Assembly (NCBI GenBank): GCA_947497905.1
Contig: CANMIH010000002.1
Span: 124,001 to 188,000, forward strand
Direction: 5' to 3'
DNA length: 64,000 nucleotides
Source: an uncultured Pelagimonas sp.
Lineage (GTDB): Bacteria; Pseudomonadota; Alphaproteobacteria; Rhodobacterales; Rhodobacteraceae
Below are positions 46,850-55,980 of this stretch, in pieces. A program made the translations under genes and the position numbers. The number at the start of each line of letters is the position of its first letter. The first letter of the stretch is position 1. The notes beneath the pieces were generated by a model that worked only from the letters and a program-made list of their open reading frames with translations, was not told the DNA's origin and made no database searches.

Positions 46850-47770
46850 CTAAAGCATTAATTGATAGCTGTGTGGGACGTAATGAAACCCATCCCCGCG
46901 CGTCTCGGCATACCCCAAGGCCGGGAAGGGCATGTGGTATCCTACAAACGGCATTTTCTCAGCAGCAAGCATGCCCAGGACTTTCCGACGGGATGCGGCT
47001 GCCGCCGCTTTGTCGCGATCGAACTTCACCTCCCAATCCGGATAAGCAAGTGACCAGACATAGTGGTTGGCCGAATCGGCCATCAGTAAGAGCTGTTTGC
47101 CCTCAGATTCGAGCATGTAGGTCATGTGTCCGGGGGTATGCCCAAACGCGGCCACGGCGTTCACACCTGAGGCAACGCTGTCTCCATCACCGACAAAGCG
47201 TGTCTGATCTGCCAAGGGGCGCACTTTGGCTTCAAAGCCATCGTTTTCCATCTTGGCCCAGGCGTCGAATTCGACCTGTCCCGTGACATAGGCCGCATTC
47301 TTGAAGGTGGCGCCCTGGTCATGGGTAAGCCCGCCAATGTGATCACCGTGCATGTGCGTGATAACAACATGGCTGACTTGATCTGCAGTGTATCCGGCGG
47401 CCTCGACAGCGGCGGTAATCCCACCCGCGTTGAACCCAGTGTCGAACAAAATCAGTTCCTTACCCGTGTTGACTAAGGTCGGGGTGAAAAAGAACTGGGC
47501 CTTGTCAGTGGGCAGATGCGCCTCCGCCGATGCGGTTGCAAATGTCTCGGCATCCACGTTCATGCCAAAGATGTTCTGTGGGCCCTCAACGGTTCGGCTT
47601 CCAACCAACAATGTGCTGACTTCAAACGCGCCAAGTTGGAAACGATTGACGCGCGGGATCTGCGCGCCTTGCTGCTTTGGGGCGGCGTGGCCGTCCGCGC
47701 GGGCCAATTGGGCGGTCAGCGGCAATGTGGCAGCGCCAAGCAGCGCAGCACGGCGAGATAATGTGGGCAT
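46850..47770 (-). CDS. Exported MBL-fold metallohydrolase
   Basis: A 306-residue protein. It begins with a Tat-like signal (LSRRAALLGAATL) and an Ala-rich cleavage region. The metallo-beta-lactamase fold has the zinc motif THMHGDHIGG and further ligands in FGHTPGHMTY and DSANHY. Such proteins cleave lactones or other esters; AHL lactonases and methyl parathion hydrolase-like enzymes share this pattern. The exact substrate is unknown. The ATG at 47770 is preceded by GGAGG, so the upstream start at 47794 is rejected. Confidence 0.86.
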   Translation of the reverse strand: MPTLSRRAALLGAATLPLTAQLARADGHAAPKQQGAQIPRVNRFQLGAFEVSTLLVGSRTVEGPQNIFGMNVDAETFATASAEAHLPTDKAQFFFTPTLVNTGKELILFDTGFNAGGITAAVEAAGYTADQVSHVVITHMHGDHIGGLTHDQGATFKNAAYVTGQVEFDAWAKMENDGFEAKVRPLADQTRFVGDGDSVASGVNAVAAFGHTPGHMTYMLESEGKQLLLMADSANHYVWSLAYPDWEVKFDRDKAAAAASRRKVLGMLAAEKMPFVGYHMPFPALGYAETRGDGFHYVPHSYQLML

Positions 47771-47854
47771 TGCATTTCCTCCGGGGTTGAACACCCATGA
47801 GGGTAGTCTGTTTTTCAGTCTTGTCCCGCGCAGTCACGAGAGTTTGAAAACCAG

Positions 47855-48385
47855 TTAGATCAAGGTCAGAGGGTAACTCGCCAACGGGTCATAGATGACA
47901 CCTCTTTCCGACAAGATTGAGGCATAGAGGGTCACGCTTTGGCACAGATAGGGACCAAGCCGCGCACCGGTGATGGTCTGAAGCAAAGGACCGGGGTCGG
48001 CACGTCCAGAGAGACGAGCCAGAGTAACATGAGGACGGAACCGCCGCCGTTCGGTTGCCATACCGGTCCCATGTACCCGGGTGCGGGTTTTGTCATGCAG
48101 CTGAACCAGATCGGGGCCACCGTCGGCATCAAGCGCGACCGCCTGCCCATGTTTCCCTCCAAATAGAGAGGGGTTTGAAAGGGTTAGCGAGATGGCCGGA
48201 TTGCGTAGCGTGGTCATGTTGTCATGCAGCGCTTCTAGCGTGTCTTCGTGCTGATCACCTAAAAAAGACAGTGTCAGGTGCAGATTTTCCCAGTCCACAG
48301 GGCGGCCGCCGGGCAGCTTGCGTTGCAGCTCCTCAAGGGCATCGCGTGCGGTATCTGGTAGATCAAGAGCAATAAACAGGCGCAT
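47855..48385 (-). CDS. thpR: RNA 2',3'-cyclic phosphodiesterase
   Basis: A 176-residue two-H phosphoesterase with both catalytic motifs: HLTLSFLG (about residue 41) and HVTLAR (about 123). It hydrolyses 2',3'-cyclic phosphates in RNA fragments. Two bases separate it from the PfkB-family gene upstream on the same strand, so they are probably co-transcribed. Confidence 0.87.
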   Translation of the reverse strand: MRLFIALDLPDTARDALEELQRKLPGGRPVDWENLHLTLSFLGDQHEDTLEALHDNMTTLRNPAISLTLSNPSLFGGKHGQAVALDADGGPDLVQLHDKTRTRVHGTGMATERRRFRPHVTLARLSGRADPGPLLQTITGARLGPYLCQSVTLYASILSERGVIYDPLASYPLTLI

Positions 48386-48387
48386 GG

Positions 48388-49329
48388 TTACAACCGTGTC
48401 AGTTTGGTTTGCGATCGCATGTGCATCCAGTCATCGTAGTTACAAAGCTGGGTGCCTTCGCTCAGACAAGCCGCAGCAGCCGCGGCAGAGCCCATACAGA
48501 GTGCCTCGGGGGTGGAGTGTTTCTGTTGGAGCCCGAGGACAAAACCTCCGACAAAACTGTCACCTGCACCGATGGCACTGACAACATGGGTGTTTGCGGC
48601 GGTGACGTGCCAGAGGCCACTTTCATCGGCCATGACAGACCCATCTTTGCCCCGCGCGATGATGATGGTTTTGGCGACACCTTTCCGACATAGGCTCTCA
48701 GCGAAAGACGCGCTTTCACGCTGTGTTTCCAGCATGGATCCGGACAGATCGCGCGCCTCGTGACTGTCCATGCGCAGCACAGCTGGGGCCGGGTGCGGAG
48801 CCTGAGCCAAGGCATGCAAATGCGGACCGGATGTGTCGACCACCACATTGCAGTTTGGCAGGGTATCGCAGACCTGGGTCACAAAGCCCGGGGAGACGCC
48901 GGGTGGCATGCTTCCGGACAAAATCAGCAGGTCGCCGGAGCGTACAGTTTGTACCATTTGCTCCAGAAAAGTCGCAATCTGTACATCGCTCCAAAGGGGC
49001 CCGTTGAGCACAAAGCGGTATTGAGCGTTTTGCGCAGTGTCGGTCACCGCAAAGCTGTGCCGGGTGTCGCCGGGGGCTGGCACTTCGATGAGATCAAAAG
49101 GCAAGGCACGCAAGAGATCGCCAAGCGCGGTGCCAGTGGCCCCACCCAATGCCACGACAGCAGTGGCTGTGCCGCCCAGCTGTGACACGGCGCGGGCAAC
49201 ATTTACGCCGCCGCCTCCGGGCTCAGCTGTTTCCGGGCCACACCGCAGTTTTTGATTGGGCACAACCGCAGGGGTTGAGGTTGCCAGATCTAAAGCCGGG
49301 TTTAAGGTCACGGTCAAAATACGAGACAT
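48388..49329 (-). CDS. PfkB-family sugar kinase (1-phosphofructokinase / 6-phosphofructokinase II type)
   Basis: A 313-residue ribokinase-fold enzyme. It starts MSRILTVTLNPALDLAT, as in FruK/PfkB, with GGGGVNVARAVSQLGG at about residue 39 and the catalytic SAIGAGDSFVGGFVLGL near the C-terminus, where the Asp is the general base. The start at 49329 is chosen because the upstream extension to 49602 does not resemble the family. The phosphoryl acceptor cannot be fixed; no fructose PTS genes are nearby. Confidence 0.85.
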   Translation of the reverse strand: MSRILTVTLNPALDLATSTPAVVPNQKLRCGPETAEPGGGGVNVARAVSQLGGTATAVVALGGATGTALGDLLRALPFDLIEVPAPGDTRHSFAVTDTAQNAQYRFVLNGPLWSDVQIATFLEQMVQTVRSGDLLILSGSMPPGVSPGFVTQVCDTLPNCNVVVDTSGPHLHALAQAPHPAPAVLRMDSHEARDLSGSMLETQRESASFAESLCRKGVAKTIIIARGKDGSVMADESGLWHVTAANTHVVSAIGAGDSFVGGFVLGLQQKHSTPEALCMGSAAAAAACLSEGTQLCNYDDWMHMRSQTKLTRL

Positions 49330-49497
49330 GACATTCGCCACTATGGTCAAAACTATGTTAACGCGAGCATGGCAGGAGGGCGGACAGGTTGAAAGCCAGT
49401 TTTCCCCGCCCCAACTGGACAAACCGGCTTTGTTGTGAAATTCACGCGGCTTGAAATTGATGCGCCCGCTTATCCGTCGTCTGACAGGAGACACGTT

Positions 49498-50820
49498 ATG
49501 ACCGTCACCCGCTTTGCCCCTTCGCCTACGGGCTATATCCACGTTGGCAACCTGCGCACTGCGTTGTTCAACTATCTGATCGCCCGCAAATCCGGTGGCC
49601 AATTCATTCTGCGGATTGATGACACCGATCCGGAGCGGTCGAAAGAAGAATATGTCGATGCCATCAAGCGTGATCTTGAATGGTTGGGGCTGACCTGGGA
49701 CCGTGTTGAGCGTCAGTCGGCGCGTCTGGATCGCTATGCAGCAGCTGCGGATAAACTGCGCGAGATGGGCCGGTTTTATGAGGCGTGGGAAACTCCGACC
49801 GAACTGGATCTGAAGCGCAAAAAGCTTCTGAACATGGGCAAACCGCCGGTTTACGATCGCGCGGCGCTTGATCTGAGCGAGGATGAGAAATCAGCACTGC
49901 GTGCCGAGCGCGGTGACGGTGTCTGGCGCTTTAAACTCGATCAGGAACGCATCAACTGGAATGATGGCATTCTGGGTGACATTTCGATCGACGCGGCCTC
50001 GGTGTCGGACCCGGTGCTGATCCGTGCGGATGGTCAGGTGCTTTACACCATTGCATCGGTTGTCGATGACACGGAAATGGGTGTCACCCACGTCGTGCGC
50101 GGCAATGACCACGTCACCAACACAGCGACCCAGATCCAAATGATCACGGCGCTGGGCAACATACCGCCTGAGTTTGCGCATCACTCGTTGCTGACCGGCC
50201 CACAGGGCGAATCGCTGTCAAAACGTCTGGGTACTTTGGCACTCAAAGATCTGCGGGAGCAGGGTGTTGAACCCGAGGCGCTGTTGTCACTGATGGCGCG
50301 TTTGGGATCGAGCCAGCCGGTTGAGCTGCGTATGACTCTGGATGAGATCGCGGATGGATTTGATCTGAACCAATTTGGTTCTGCGCCAACCAAATTTGAT
50401 GTGCAGGACCTGTTTCCGCTGACTGCGAAGAAACTGCACAATTTGCCGTTTGAGGATGTGAAAGCCCAGATTACAGAAATTGGGGTGCCTGCGGACAAGG
50501 CTGAGCTCTTCTGGAAGGTCTGCCGTGAAAACATCACCGTGCGCGGCGACCTTGCAGGCTGGTGGACCTTGTTCAGCGAAGGAGCCGAGCCTCTGATTGC
50601 GGAAGAAGATCGTGAGTTCATTTCACAGGCTGTCGCTCTGCTTCCGGAAGGTCCCTTTGATGCGGATACTTGGGGCAATTGGACCAAGGCGGTGAAAGAG
50701 GCGACAGGCCGCAAAGGCAAAGGCCTGTTTATGCCGCTGCGCAAAGCCTTGACCGGGCAGGAACGCGGGCCGGAGATGGCCGATGTGTTGCAGCTCTTGC
50801 AGGTCATCAAAGCCAAGTAA
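49498..50820 (+). CDS. gltX: Glutamate--tRNA ligase
   Basis: A 440-residue class I aminoacyl-tRNA synthetase with RFAPSPTGYIHVGN (HIGH-like motif), LRIDDTDPERS, and LSKRLG as the KMSKS-like loop. It charges tRNA-Glu (and in many alphaproteobacteria tRNA-Gln for later amidation). The ATG at 49498 has CAGGAG 7 bases before it. A strong terminator follows. A second gltX copy elsewhere would be usual in this group but cannot be checked here. Confidence 0.94.
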   Translation: MTVTRFAPSPTGYIHVGNLRTALFNYLIARKSGGQFILRIDDTDPERSKEEYVDAIKRDLEWLGLTWDRVERQSARLDRYAAAADKLREMGRFYEAWETPTELDLKRKKLLNMGKPPVYDRAALDLSEDEKSALRAERGDGVWRFKLDQERINWNDGILGDISIDAASVSDPVLIRADGQVLYTIASVVDDTEMGVTHVVRGNDHVTNTATQIQMITALGNIPPEFAHHSLLTGPQGESLSKRLGTLALKDLREQGVEPEALLSLMARLGSSQPVELRMTLDEIADGFDLNQFGSAPTKFDVQDLFPLTAKKLHNLPFEDVKAQITEIGVPADKAELFWKVCRENITVRGDLAGWWTLFSEGAEPLIAEEDREFISQAVALLPEGPFDADTWGNWTKAVKEATGRKGKGLFMPLRKALTGQERGPEMADVLQLLQVIKAK

Positions 50821-50825
50821 GACAA

Positions 50826-50857
50826 AAAAGCCCCGGTGTTTTCCGGGGCTTTTCTTT
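50826..50857. terminator. Terminator after gltX
   Basis: AAAAGCCCCGG pairs with CCGGGGCTTTT around TGTTTT, then TCTTTT. It also serves the convergent gene ending at 50857. Confidence 0.9.
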
Positions 50858-51408
50858 TACGTGACCAGAATTGTGCTCTTGCAGCTGGCAAGCCAATCAT
50901 CCACGCGCTCACGCACTGGTGTCGTTAGGGGCTGAGCCCGGGGATACAGAGGTGCGTCGCGGTCATTGAGAACCGGGGCGTCCCATCCGGAAGTGGTTTC
51001 AAAGAAATGCTGAGGACCGTCGGTTCCAAATTCGCTGAGGTATCCCGCGATCACCACATCGAGGTATGATAAGAGTATCGGGTGCTCGGGGCCATGTGGC
51101 TGCCAGGATTGTTCGGGCACGGCATAGATGGCAGTAGCATGATCTGATCCGGGCACCATGGTGTCATGGCGATCATATCCGGTTTCGCGCGTGTCCAACG
51201 CGGCCCAGTCTGCACCCGGCACTTCCGCCACCAGTCCATCAATCGCGCAGGCCTCATCCTTTACCGCTGTGAGATAACAGAGGCCGCGATGGGGTGTTGC
51301 CACCCATTGGCGGCGCCATCCGGGCAACCGCGCCATGCGGACCGGCGTGTAAAGATGTGTGTTGCGGTTCACCAAAGAACCGTAGCCAAAAAAATATGCA
51401 TGTGTCAT
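50857..51408 (-). CDS. Gamma-glutamylcyclotransferase-like protein
   Basis: A 183-residue protein with the family signature FFGYGSLV near the N-terminus and a conserved Glu in the RETGYDRH area. The family acts on gamma-glutamyl peptides or related amides, releasing 5-oxoproline. The ATG at 51408 is used; a TTG at 51423 adds five residues and lies close to the FNR-type box. Substrate is open. Confidence 0.8.
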   Translation of the reverse strand: MTHAYFFGYGSLVNRNTHLYTPVRMARLPGWRRQWVATPHRGLCYLTAVKDEACAIDGLVAEVPGADWAALDTRETGYDRHDTMVPGSDHATAIYAVPEQSWQPHGPEHPILLSYLDVVIAGYLSEFGTDGPQHFFETTSGWDAPVLNDRDAPLYPRAQPLTTPVRERVDDWLASCKSTILVT

Positions 51409-51428
51409 ATGCCAAATATTCAATCAGA

Positions 51429-51442
51429 TTGATGTAAGTCAA
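51429..51442. promoter_or_regulatory. FNR-type box
   Basis: TTGAT-GTAA-GTCAA matches the FNR/FnrL consensus TTGAT-N4-ATCAA at 9 of 10 specified positions. It is 61 bases before the Rrf2 gene start and 21 bases from the start of the divergent gamma-glutamylcyclotransferase gene, so it could affect both. Confidence 0.6.
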
Positions 51443-51502
51443 ATTATTGAATGTGAAGAAATGTAATAACGGTAACCGTCTTTGAGAGGCGGAGGATTTC
51501 CA

Positions 51503-51982
51503 ATGCGCGTAACCAAACGAACCAATATTGCTATGCGGGTGCTGATGTTTTGTGCAGCAAACCCGGGCCGTTTGGTCACAAAATCGGAGATTGCTCAGAA
51601 GTGCAACGCTTCTGAAAACCATCTGGCTCAGGTGATCAATCAATTGGCGCAGCTGGGGTATCTGCACACGCAGCGCGGGCGCAATGGCGGGCTGGAGCTT
51701 GGACGACCGGCCAGTCAGATTGTGATTGGCGATATCTTTCGGGCGCTTGAGGCACCGGTTCCTCTGGCCGAGTGTTTTGCCGATGTGGACAATACATGCC
51801 CGCTCAAAGACGCCTGCCGTCTGCGCACGGCACTGAACGATGCCTCAGATGCGTTTTATGCCACGCTTGATCCTATTACGCTGGATGCCCTGGTCTGTGA
51901 CAATACCCCCCTTATGGATATTCTCGCCCCATCGGTGGCCTGTACTGGTGCTCGGTCGGAGAGCGCCCTTGCAAGCCTGTAA
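51503..51982 (+). CDS. Rrf2-family regulator, NsrR-like
   Basis: A 159-residue protein with an N-terminal winged helix (RTNIAMRVLMFCAANPGRLVTKSEIAQ) and the cysteine cluster C-x8-C-x5-C in ECFADVDNTCPLKDACRL, which in NsrR binds a nitric-oxide-sensitive Fe-S cluster. It would repress genes for NO detoxification. GGAGG lies 7 bases before the ATG at 51503. The FNR-type box upstream suggests oxygen or NO control of its own expression. IscR and RirA share the fold, but the spacing fits NsrR best. Confidence 0.85.
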   Translation: MRVTKRTNIAMRVLMFCAANPGRLVTKSEIAQKCNASENHLAQVINQLAQLGYLHTQRGRNGGLELGRPASQIVIGDIFRALEAPVPLAECFADVDNTCPLKDACRLRTALNDASDAFYATLDPITLDALVCDNTPLMDILAPSVACTGARSESALASL

Positions 51983-52034
51983 CGGCTTGGGCTAGCGTCG
52001 GCGCAAAACAGATCTGCGCAAGAGGGAACGCAAA

Positions 52035-52394
52035 ATGAAATTTACTGAAGAACATGAATGGCTTCGGGTCGAAGGCGATCTTGTTGTCGTTGGCATCACA
52101 GCCCATGCTGCCGAGCAATTGGGTGACGTCGTCTTCATCGAACTGCCTGACACCGACACCGAGGTTGCGCGTGATGACGAGGTTGTGGTGATTGAATCTG
52201 TCAAAGCCGCCTCTGACATTCTTGCGCCGCTGGATGGAGAAATTGTCGAGGTTAACGAGCCGCTGGTTGAAGAACCTGGCAAGATAAACGACGACCCAGA
52301 AGGTGAGTGCTGGTTCTTCAAAATGAAGGTCGAAGATCTCTCGGTGATGGACGACTACATGGATGAAGCCGCCTACAAGCAGTTCATCAGCTGA
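52035..52394 (+). CDS. gcvH: Glycine cleavage system H protein
   Basis: A 119-residue lipoyl carrier protein. The lipoylated Lys is in VVVIESVKAASD (about residue 59); EEHEWLRVEGD begins the protein and GECWFFKMKVED closes it. It shuttles the methylamine group between the P, T and L proteins. No gcvT or gcvP is in the window, so here it stands alone, 52 bases after the NsrR-like gene. It might also act as a lipoyl relay protein. Confidence 0.9.
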   Translation: MKFTEEHEWLRVEGDLVVVGITAHAAEQLGDVVFIELPDTDTEVARDDEVVVIESVKAASDILAPLDGEIVEVNEPLVEEPGKINDDPEGECWFFKMKVEDLSVMDDYMDEAAYKQFIS

Positions 52395-52423
52395 TCTGAG
52401 GTTTCGAACCAAAAAAAAGAAAG

Positions 52424-52446
52424 CCCCGGATCTGATCCGGGGATTT
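52424..52446. terminator. Bidirectional terminator between gcvH and the inositol-monophosphatase-family gene
   Basis: CCCCGGA-TCTGA-TCCGGGG is followed by ATTTTT on the plus strand; the A-run at 52411-52418 provides the T-run for the minus strand. Confidence 0.88.
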
Positions 52447-52450
52447 TTCG

Positions 52451-53368
52451 TTAGGCCGTTTCTTTTGCCATTTCTGGGGTTTCAGGAGCCGAGCTCTCTT
52501 GAGGACTATCCTGTAGGAAGGCAAAGACGTCGCGCACCTGTTCCCAGGTCTCTTTGCTCCCGGCGCTGAGCAAATATCCTGATTTCAGGTCGCCCCGGAA
52601 ATCCGATCCGTCGAGCATAGCGCAATAGCCGCCAGCCTGAGTCACTGTTACCACTCCGGCAGGATGATCCCAGGCGGTGACCTTGGCGGAGAGCACAAAA
52701 TCGATGCTGCCAGAGGTCAGCATGCGCGATTCATGGCAGGAACAACGTAGGCTGGTGACACGGCCAAACCGCGGCAAGGTGGCCGCCATCTGCGCCTGTT
52801 TGTCCTTAGGCAGCAGGAACAAGGGCACATAGCCGATCATCTCGTCAAGTTTGCTCCCTTTGAGGGTGCGCAAAGTCCTGCGGCGCAGACGTGGGCCGAT
52901 GTATTCGGCGGGGCTTTGTTCGTCGGCAATGATGAAATCGTTCATCACCGGATCATACAGCAGGCCAAACACCGGAATGCCAAAGCGCAGGATCGAGATG
53001 ATCACGCCAAAGGTGGTCAATCCGCGCGCATAGTTCCATGTCCCGTCCACGGGATCGATGGTGAAACAGAGCTCAGCTTCGCCAATTTTGTCGGTGATCT
53101 TTGGGTTTTCGGACACCGCCTCTTCGCCCACAATGAGCGCATTGGGGAACATCGACAACAACCCGCGCGCAATCATGGCTTCGGCACCTTTGTCGGCGTC
53201 GGTGACCAGATCCTGCGCGTGGGCCTTGGCGCTGATTTGATGCGGCTCCAATTGACGGAAACGCGGCATAATCTCGGCACGGGCGGCGCGGCGCACCAGA
53301 TTCATGAGCTGCGTACGCTGAGCGTTGCTGAGAGGCGCGGTGATCGGCATGGGCAAAGTTTCGGTCAT
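52451..53368 (-). CDS. Inositol monophosphatase family protein
   Basis: A 305-residue protein with the metal-binding motifs of the family: GEEAVSE, IDPVDGTWNYARG and WDHPAGVV. It hydrolyses a phosphate monoester, possibly inositol-1-phosphate or PAP (CysQ). The N-terminus is long compared with the family; a second ATG six codons downstream could be used. The 95-base space to the next gene has no other feature. Confidence 0.85.
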   Translation of the reverse strand: MTETLPMPITAPLSNAQRTQLMNLVRRAARAEIMPRFRQLEPHQISAKAHAQDLVTDADKGAEAMIARGLLSMFPNALIVGEEAVSENPKITDKIGEAELCFTIDPVDGTWNYARGLTTFGVIISILRFGIPVFGLLYDPVMNDFIIADEQSPAEYIGPRLRRRTLRTLKGSKLDEMIGYVPLFLLPKDKQAQMAATLPRFGRVTSLRCSCHESRMLTSGSIDFVLSAKVTAWDHPAGVVTVTQAGGYCAMLDGSDFRGDLKSGYLLSAGSKETWEQVRDVFAFLQDSPQESSAPETPEMAKETA

Positions 53369-53463
53369 GAATATCTCGTGCGGTTATGCTGCAATTGCAG
53401 AAATCTCCTGCCAGTGCGGGCGATTCTGTTCAAGGTGGCAGGGTGTCATAGGCATGGGTTTCA

Positions 53464-55980
53464 TCAATCTTTTGCGCGCAACACGCGGGCGGGCGGTGTC
53501 GCAAGCGGTCGCCAGGCAAAGCCTAAGCCCGCCAGCAGAGTAGCAAGGATACCACCGGTGATGACCCCAAAGGCCGAAGGCCAGATTACGGCAAAGTCGC
53601 TTTCCATGACAAAGGTCATCACCGCCCAGGCCCCAGCAATGCCCGCCCCGAGCGCGACGACACCTGCACCAGCTCCGAGCAGAGCCGCGCGCAACGCAAA
53701 GCTGCGAAGGATACGGGCGCGGGTGGCCCCAAGGGTTTTCAAAACGGCGGCTTCATAGGTGCGCGCGCTTTCCCCAGCAGCCGCTGCTCCGATGAGCACC
53801 AGAAAGCCGGTGAGCAGACTTGCTGCGGCGCCCCAGCGGATCGCGCCGGCGATCCCGGTCAAAAGGTCAGATACGCGGTCAATGGCATCGCGTACGCGGA
53901 TGGCGGTGATGTTGGGAAAGGCGCCAGCCAGATCTCGTAGGATCTGGGCCTCGGCCTGTTCTTCCGCGTAAACCGTTGAGATGAAAGTATGGGGCGCGCC
54001 CTGAAGTGCTGAGGGGTTCATGCTCAGAACAAAGCCAATCCCGGCGGTGGAAAAATCAACCTCTCGGAAACTGGTGATCGTTCCTGTGATGTCGCGACCC
54101 AAAATGTTGATGGTCATGGTGTCCCCAAGCTCAAGCCCCATCTCTTCGGCTTCTTCATCAGCAAAGCTAATTTGAGGAGCACCCGAATAATCTTCTGGCC
54201 ACCATTCACCTGCGGTTACGTGGGTGCGCGCGTCAGGTTGCGCGGCGTAGGTGACCCCCCGGTCGCCTTGCAGGACCCAATGGTCACCCGCAACCTCTTT
54301 GGCGTCCTGGCCGTTGATTTTGGTGATGATGCCACGCAGCATCGGCGCGCTGTCGATGCGGCTGACGGCGGGATCACTTTCCAAACGTTCCAGATATCCG
54401 GGCATCTGGTCTTTCTGGATATCGACAAAGAAGTAGCTAGGGGCCACATCAGGAAGATCCCGGGCAATCGCATTGCGCAGGTTGCCGTCAATCTGGCCCA
54501 GGGCGGCCAGCACCGACAGCCCAAGCCCAAGCGACAGAACAACGGCCCCGGCGGCCTCACCCGGGCCACCAATGGCCGACAAGGCCCAGCGCCAGATCGG
54601 GCGTCCCTTGGCCCATCGCGCGCTAAACCGGGCCAGTGCGCGTATGCCTCGAGCGGCGAGAGCCAGAACAATCAACGCGCCTAGAATGCCGCCTGAGGTC
54701 CAGAGGGTGAGCATCTGGTTGCCGGAGAACAGCATGGCGGTGCCTACAAGAAGCATCAGCAACATCGCGGTTGCCAGAAGATAGCGGGGGGCGGGCAGGC
54801 CGCGGGCCCCCTGAAGAGCATCCCGAAACAGGGTTGCGGCGCGCACCTCTTCGGCGCGGGCCAGAGGCCAGAGCGTAAAGAGCAGCGCTGTGAGCGCACC
54901 ATAGAGTGCAGCTTCGGCCAGAGGCAGGGGATGAAGCGTAAACAGGGCGGGGATCGGTAAGGCCGCAGAAATGATCGGCCCGAGCAGGATCGGAATTGCA
55001 GCCCCAAGCGCCAAACCAATGAGGATACCAATCACCGAGAGCACACCGATCTGGATGAAGTAAGTCTGGAAAATGATCGCACGGGTCGCACCAAGTGTAC
55101 GTAGGGTAGCGATGACCCCGGTTTTCCGCGCAAGATAGGCCCGCACTGCCGAGGAGACACCGATCCCGCCCACCGCGAGGCCGCTTAGCCCCACCAGCAC
55201 TAGAAAGCTGCCAAGCCGTTCGACAAAGGTTGCGATCCCCGGTGCGCCATTTCGGGCATCCCGCCAGCTCAAGCCGGATTGTTCAAACCGCTGTTTTGCC
55301 TCGGCACTGAGGTCGTCGAGGTCACTGCCATCGGGCAGGTCCATACGATATTTGGTTTCAAACAGCGATCCGGGGGCCAAAAGGCCAGAACCATCTAAAT
55401 CATCGGTGCGCACTATGGTGCGAGGCCCGAGACCAAAGCCATCTCCGGCATCATCGGGTTCGTGCACTATGGTGGCGCTCAGAGTGAACTCTTGTGTGCC
55501 CAGTTTGAACGGATCTCCCACCGACAACCCAAGTCGATCTGCGAGAATGGGCGCCATGACGGCACCGCGATCGGTTAGGGCCTCTGACAGGGAAAGCGGA
55601 GGATCCAGCGAGATGTCACCCAAAAGAGGGTAGGCGGCGTCAACGGATTTCACCTGAGTGAGGCCTCGCTCAGCTGTGCCATTCTGGTCGACCACCACCA
55701 TGGATCGAAAATCGGTCACCTCTGACACGCGATCTGAGACCGAGGCCAGCCAGGCGCGTTCCGCGTCAGAGGCAAATCGATAGGTGAATTCTGCCTGTGC
55801 ATCGCCGCCAAGCAGGATGGCGCCCTGATCGGCCAATCCGGCCTGAATGGCCGAGCGCACGGATCCCACACCAGCAATGGCGGCGACGCCAAGCGCAAGA
55901 CAGGCGAGAAAAATGCGAAACCCGCGCAGGCCACCGCGCAGTTCGCGTCGCGCCAGACGGGCAGAGATGCGCCAGCTCAT
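53464..55980 (-). CDS. ABC transporter permease of the YbbP/FtsX-like (MacB) superfamily
   Basis: An 838-residue protein with two FtsX/MacB_PCD-type modules: an N-terminal helix with a periplasmic domain, three helices around residues 255-365, further helices in the 385-480 region and a second periplasmic domain, and three C-terminal helices. Family segments such as GLAVGGIGVSSAVRAYLARK and ARTYEAAVLKTLGATRARI mark both halves. It overlaps the ATPase gene by 4 bases; with tesA divergent from that, the set matches the ybbAP-tesA arrangement of many bacteria. Function is not established. Confidence 0.86.
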   Translation of the reverse strand: MSWRISARLARRELRGGLRGFRIFLACLALGVAAIAGVGSVRSAIQAGLADQGAILLGGDAQAEFTYRFASDAERAWLASVSDRVSEVTDFRSMVVVDQNGTAERGLTQVKSVDAAYPLLGDISLDPPLSLSEALTDRGAVMAPILADRLGLSVGDPFKLGTQEFTLSATIVHEPDDAGDGFGLGPRTIVRTDDLDGSGLLAPGSLFETKYRMDLPDGSDLDDLSAEAKQRFEQSGLSWRDARNGAPGIATFVERLGSFLVLVGLSGLAVGGIGVSSAVRAYLARKTGVIATLRTLGATRAIIFQTYFIQIGVLSVIGILIGLALGAAIPILLGPIISAALPIPALFTLHPLPLAEAALYGALTALLFTLWPLARAEEVRAATLFRDALQGARGLPAPRYLLATAMLLMLLVGTAMLFSGNQMLTLWTSGGILGALIVLALAARGIRALARFSARWAKGRPIWRWALSAIGGPGEAAGAVVLSLGLGLSVLAALGQIDGNLRNAIARDLPDVAPSYFFVDIQKDQMPGYLERLESDPAVSRIDSAPMLRGIITKINGQDAKEVAGDHWVLQGDRGVTYAAQPDARTHVTAGEWWPEDYSGAPQISFADEEAEEMGLELGDTMTINILGRDITGTITSFREVDFSTAGIGFVLSMNPSALQGAPHTFISTVYAEEQAEAQILRDLAGAFPNITAIRVRDAIDRVSDLLTGIAGAIRWGAAASLLTGFLVLIGAAAAGESARTYEAAVLKTLGATRARILRSFALRAALLGAGAGVVALGAGIAGAWAVMTFVMESDFAVIWPSAFGVITGGILATLLAGLGFAWRPLATPPARVLRAKD

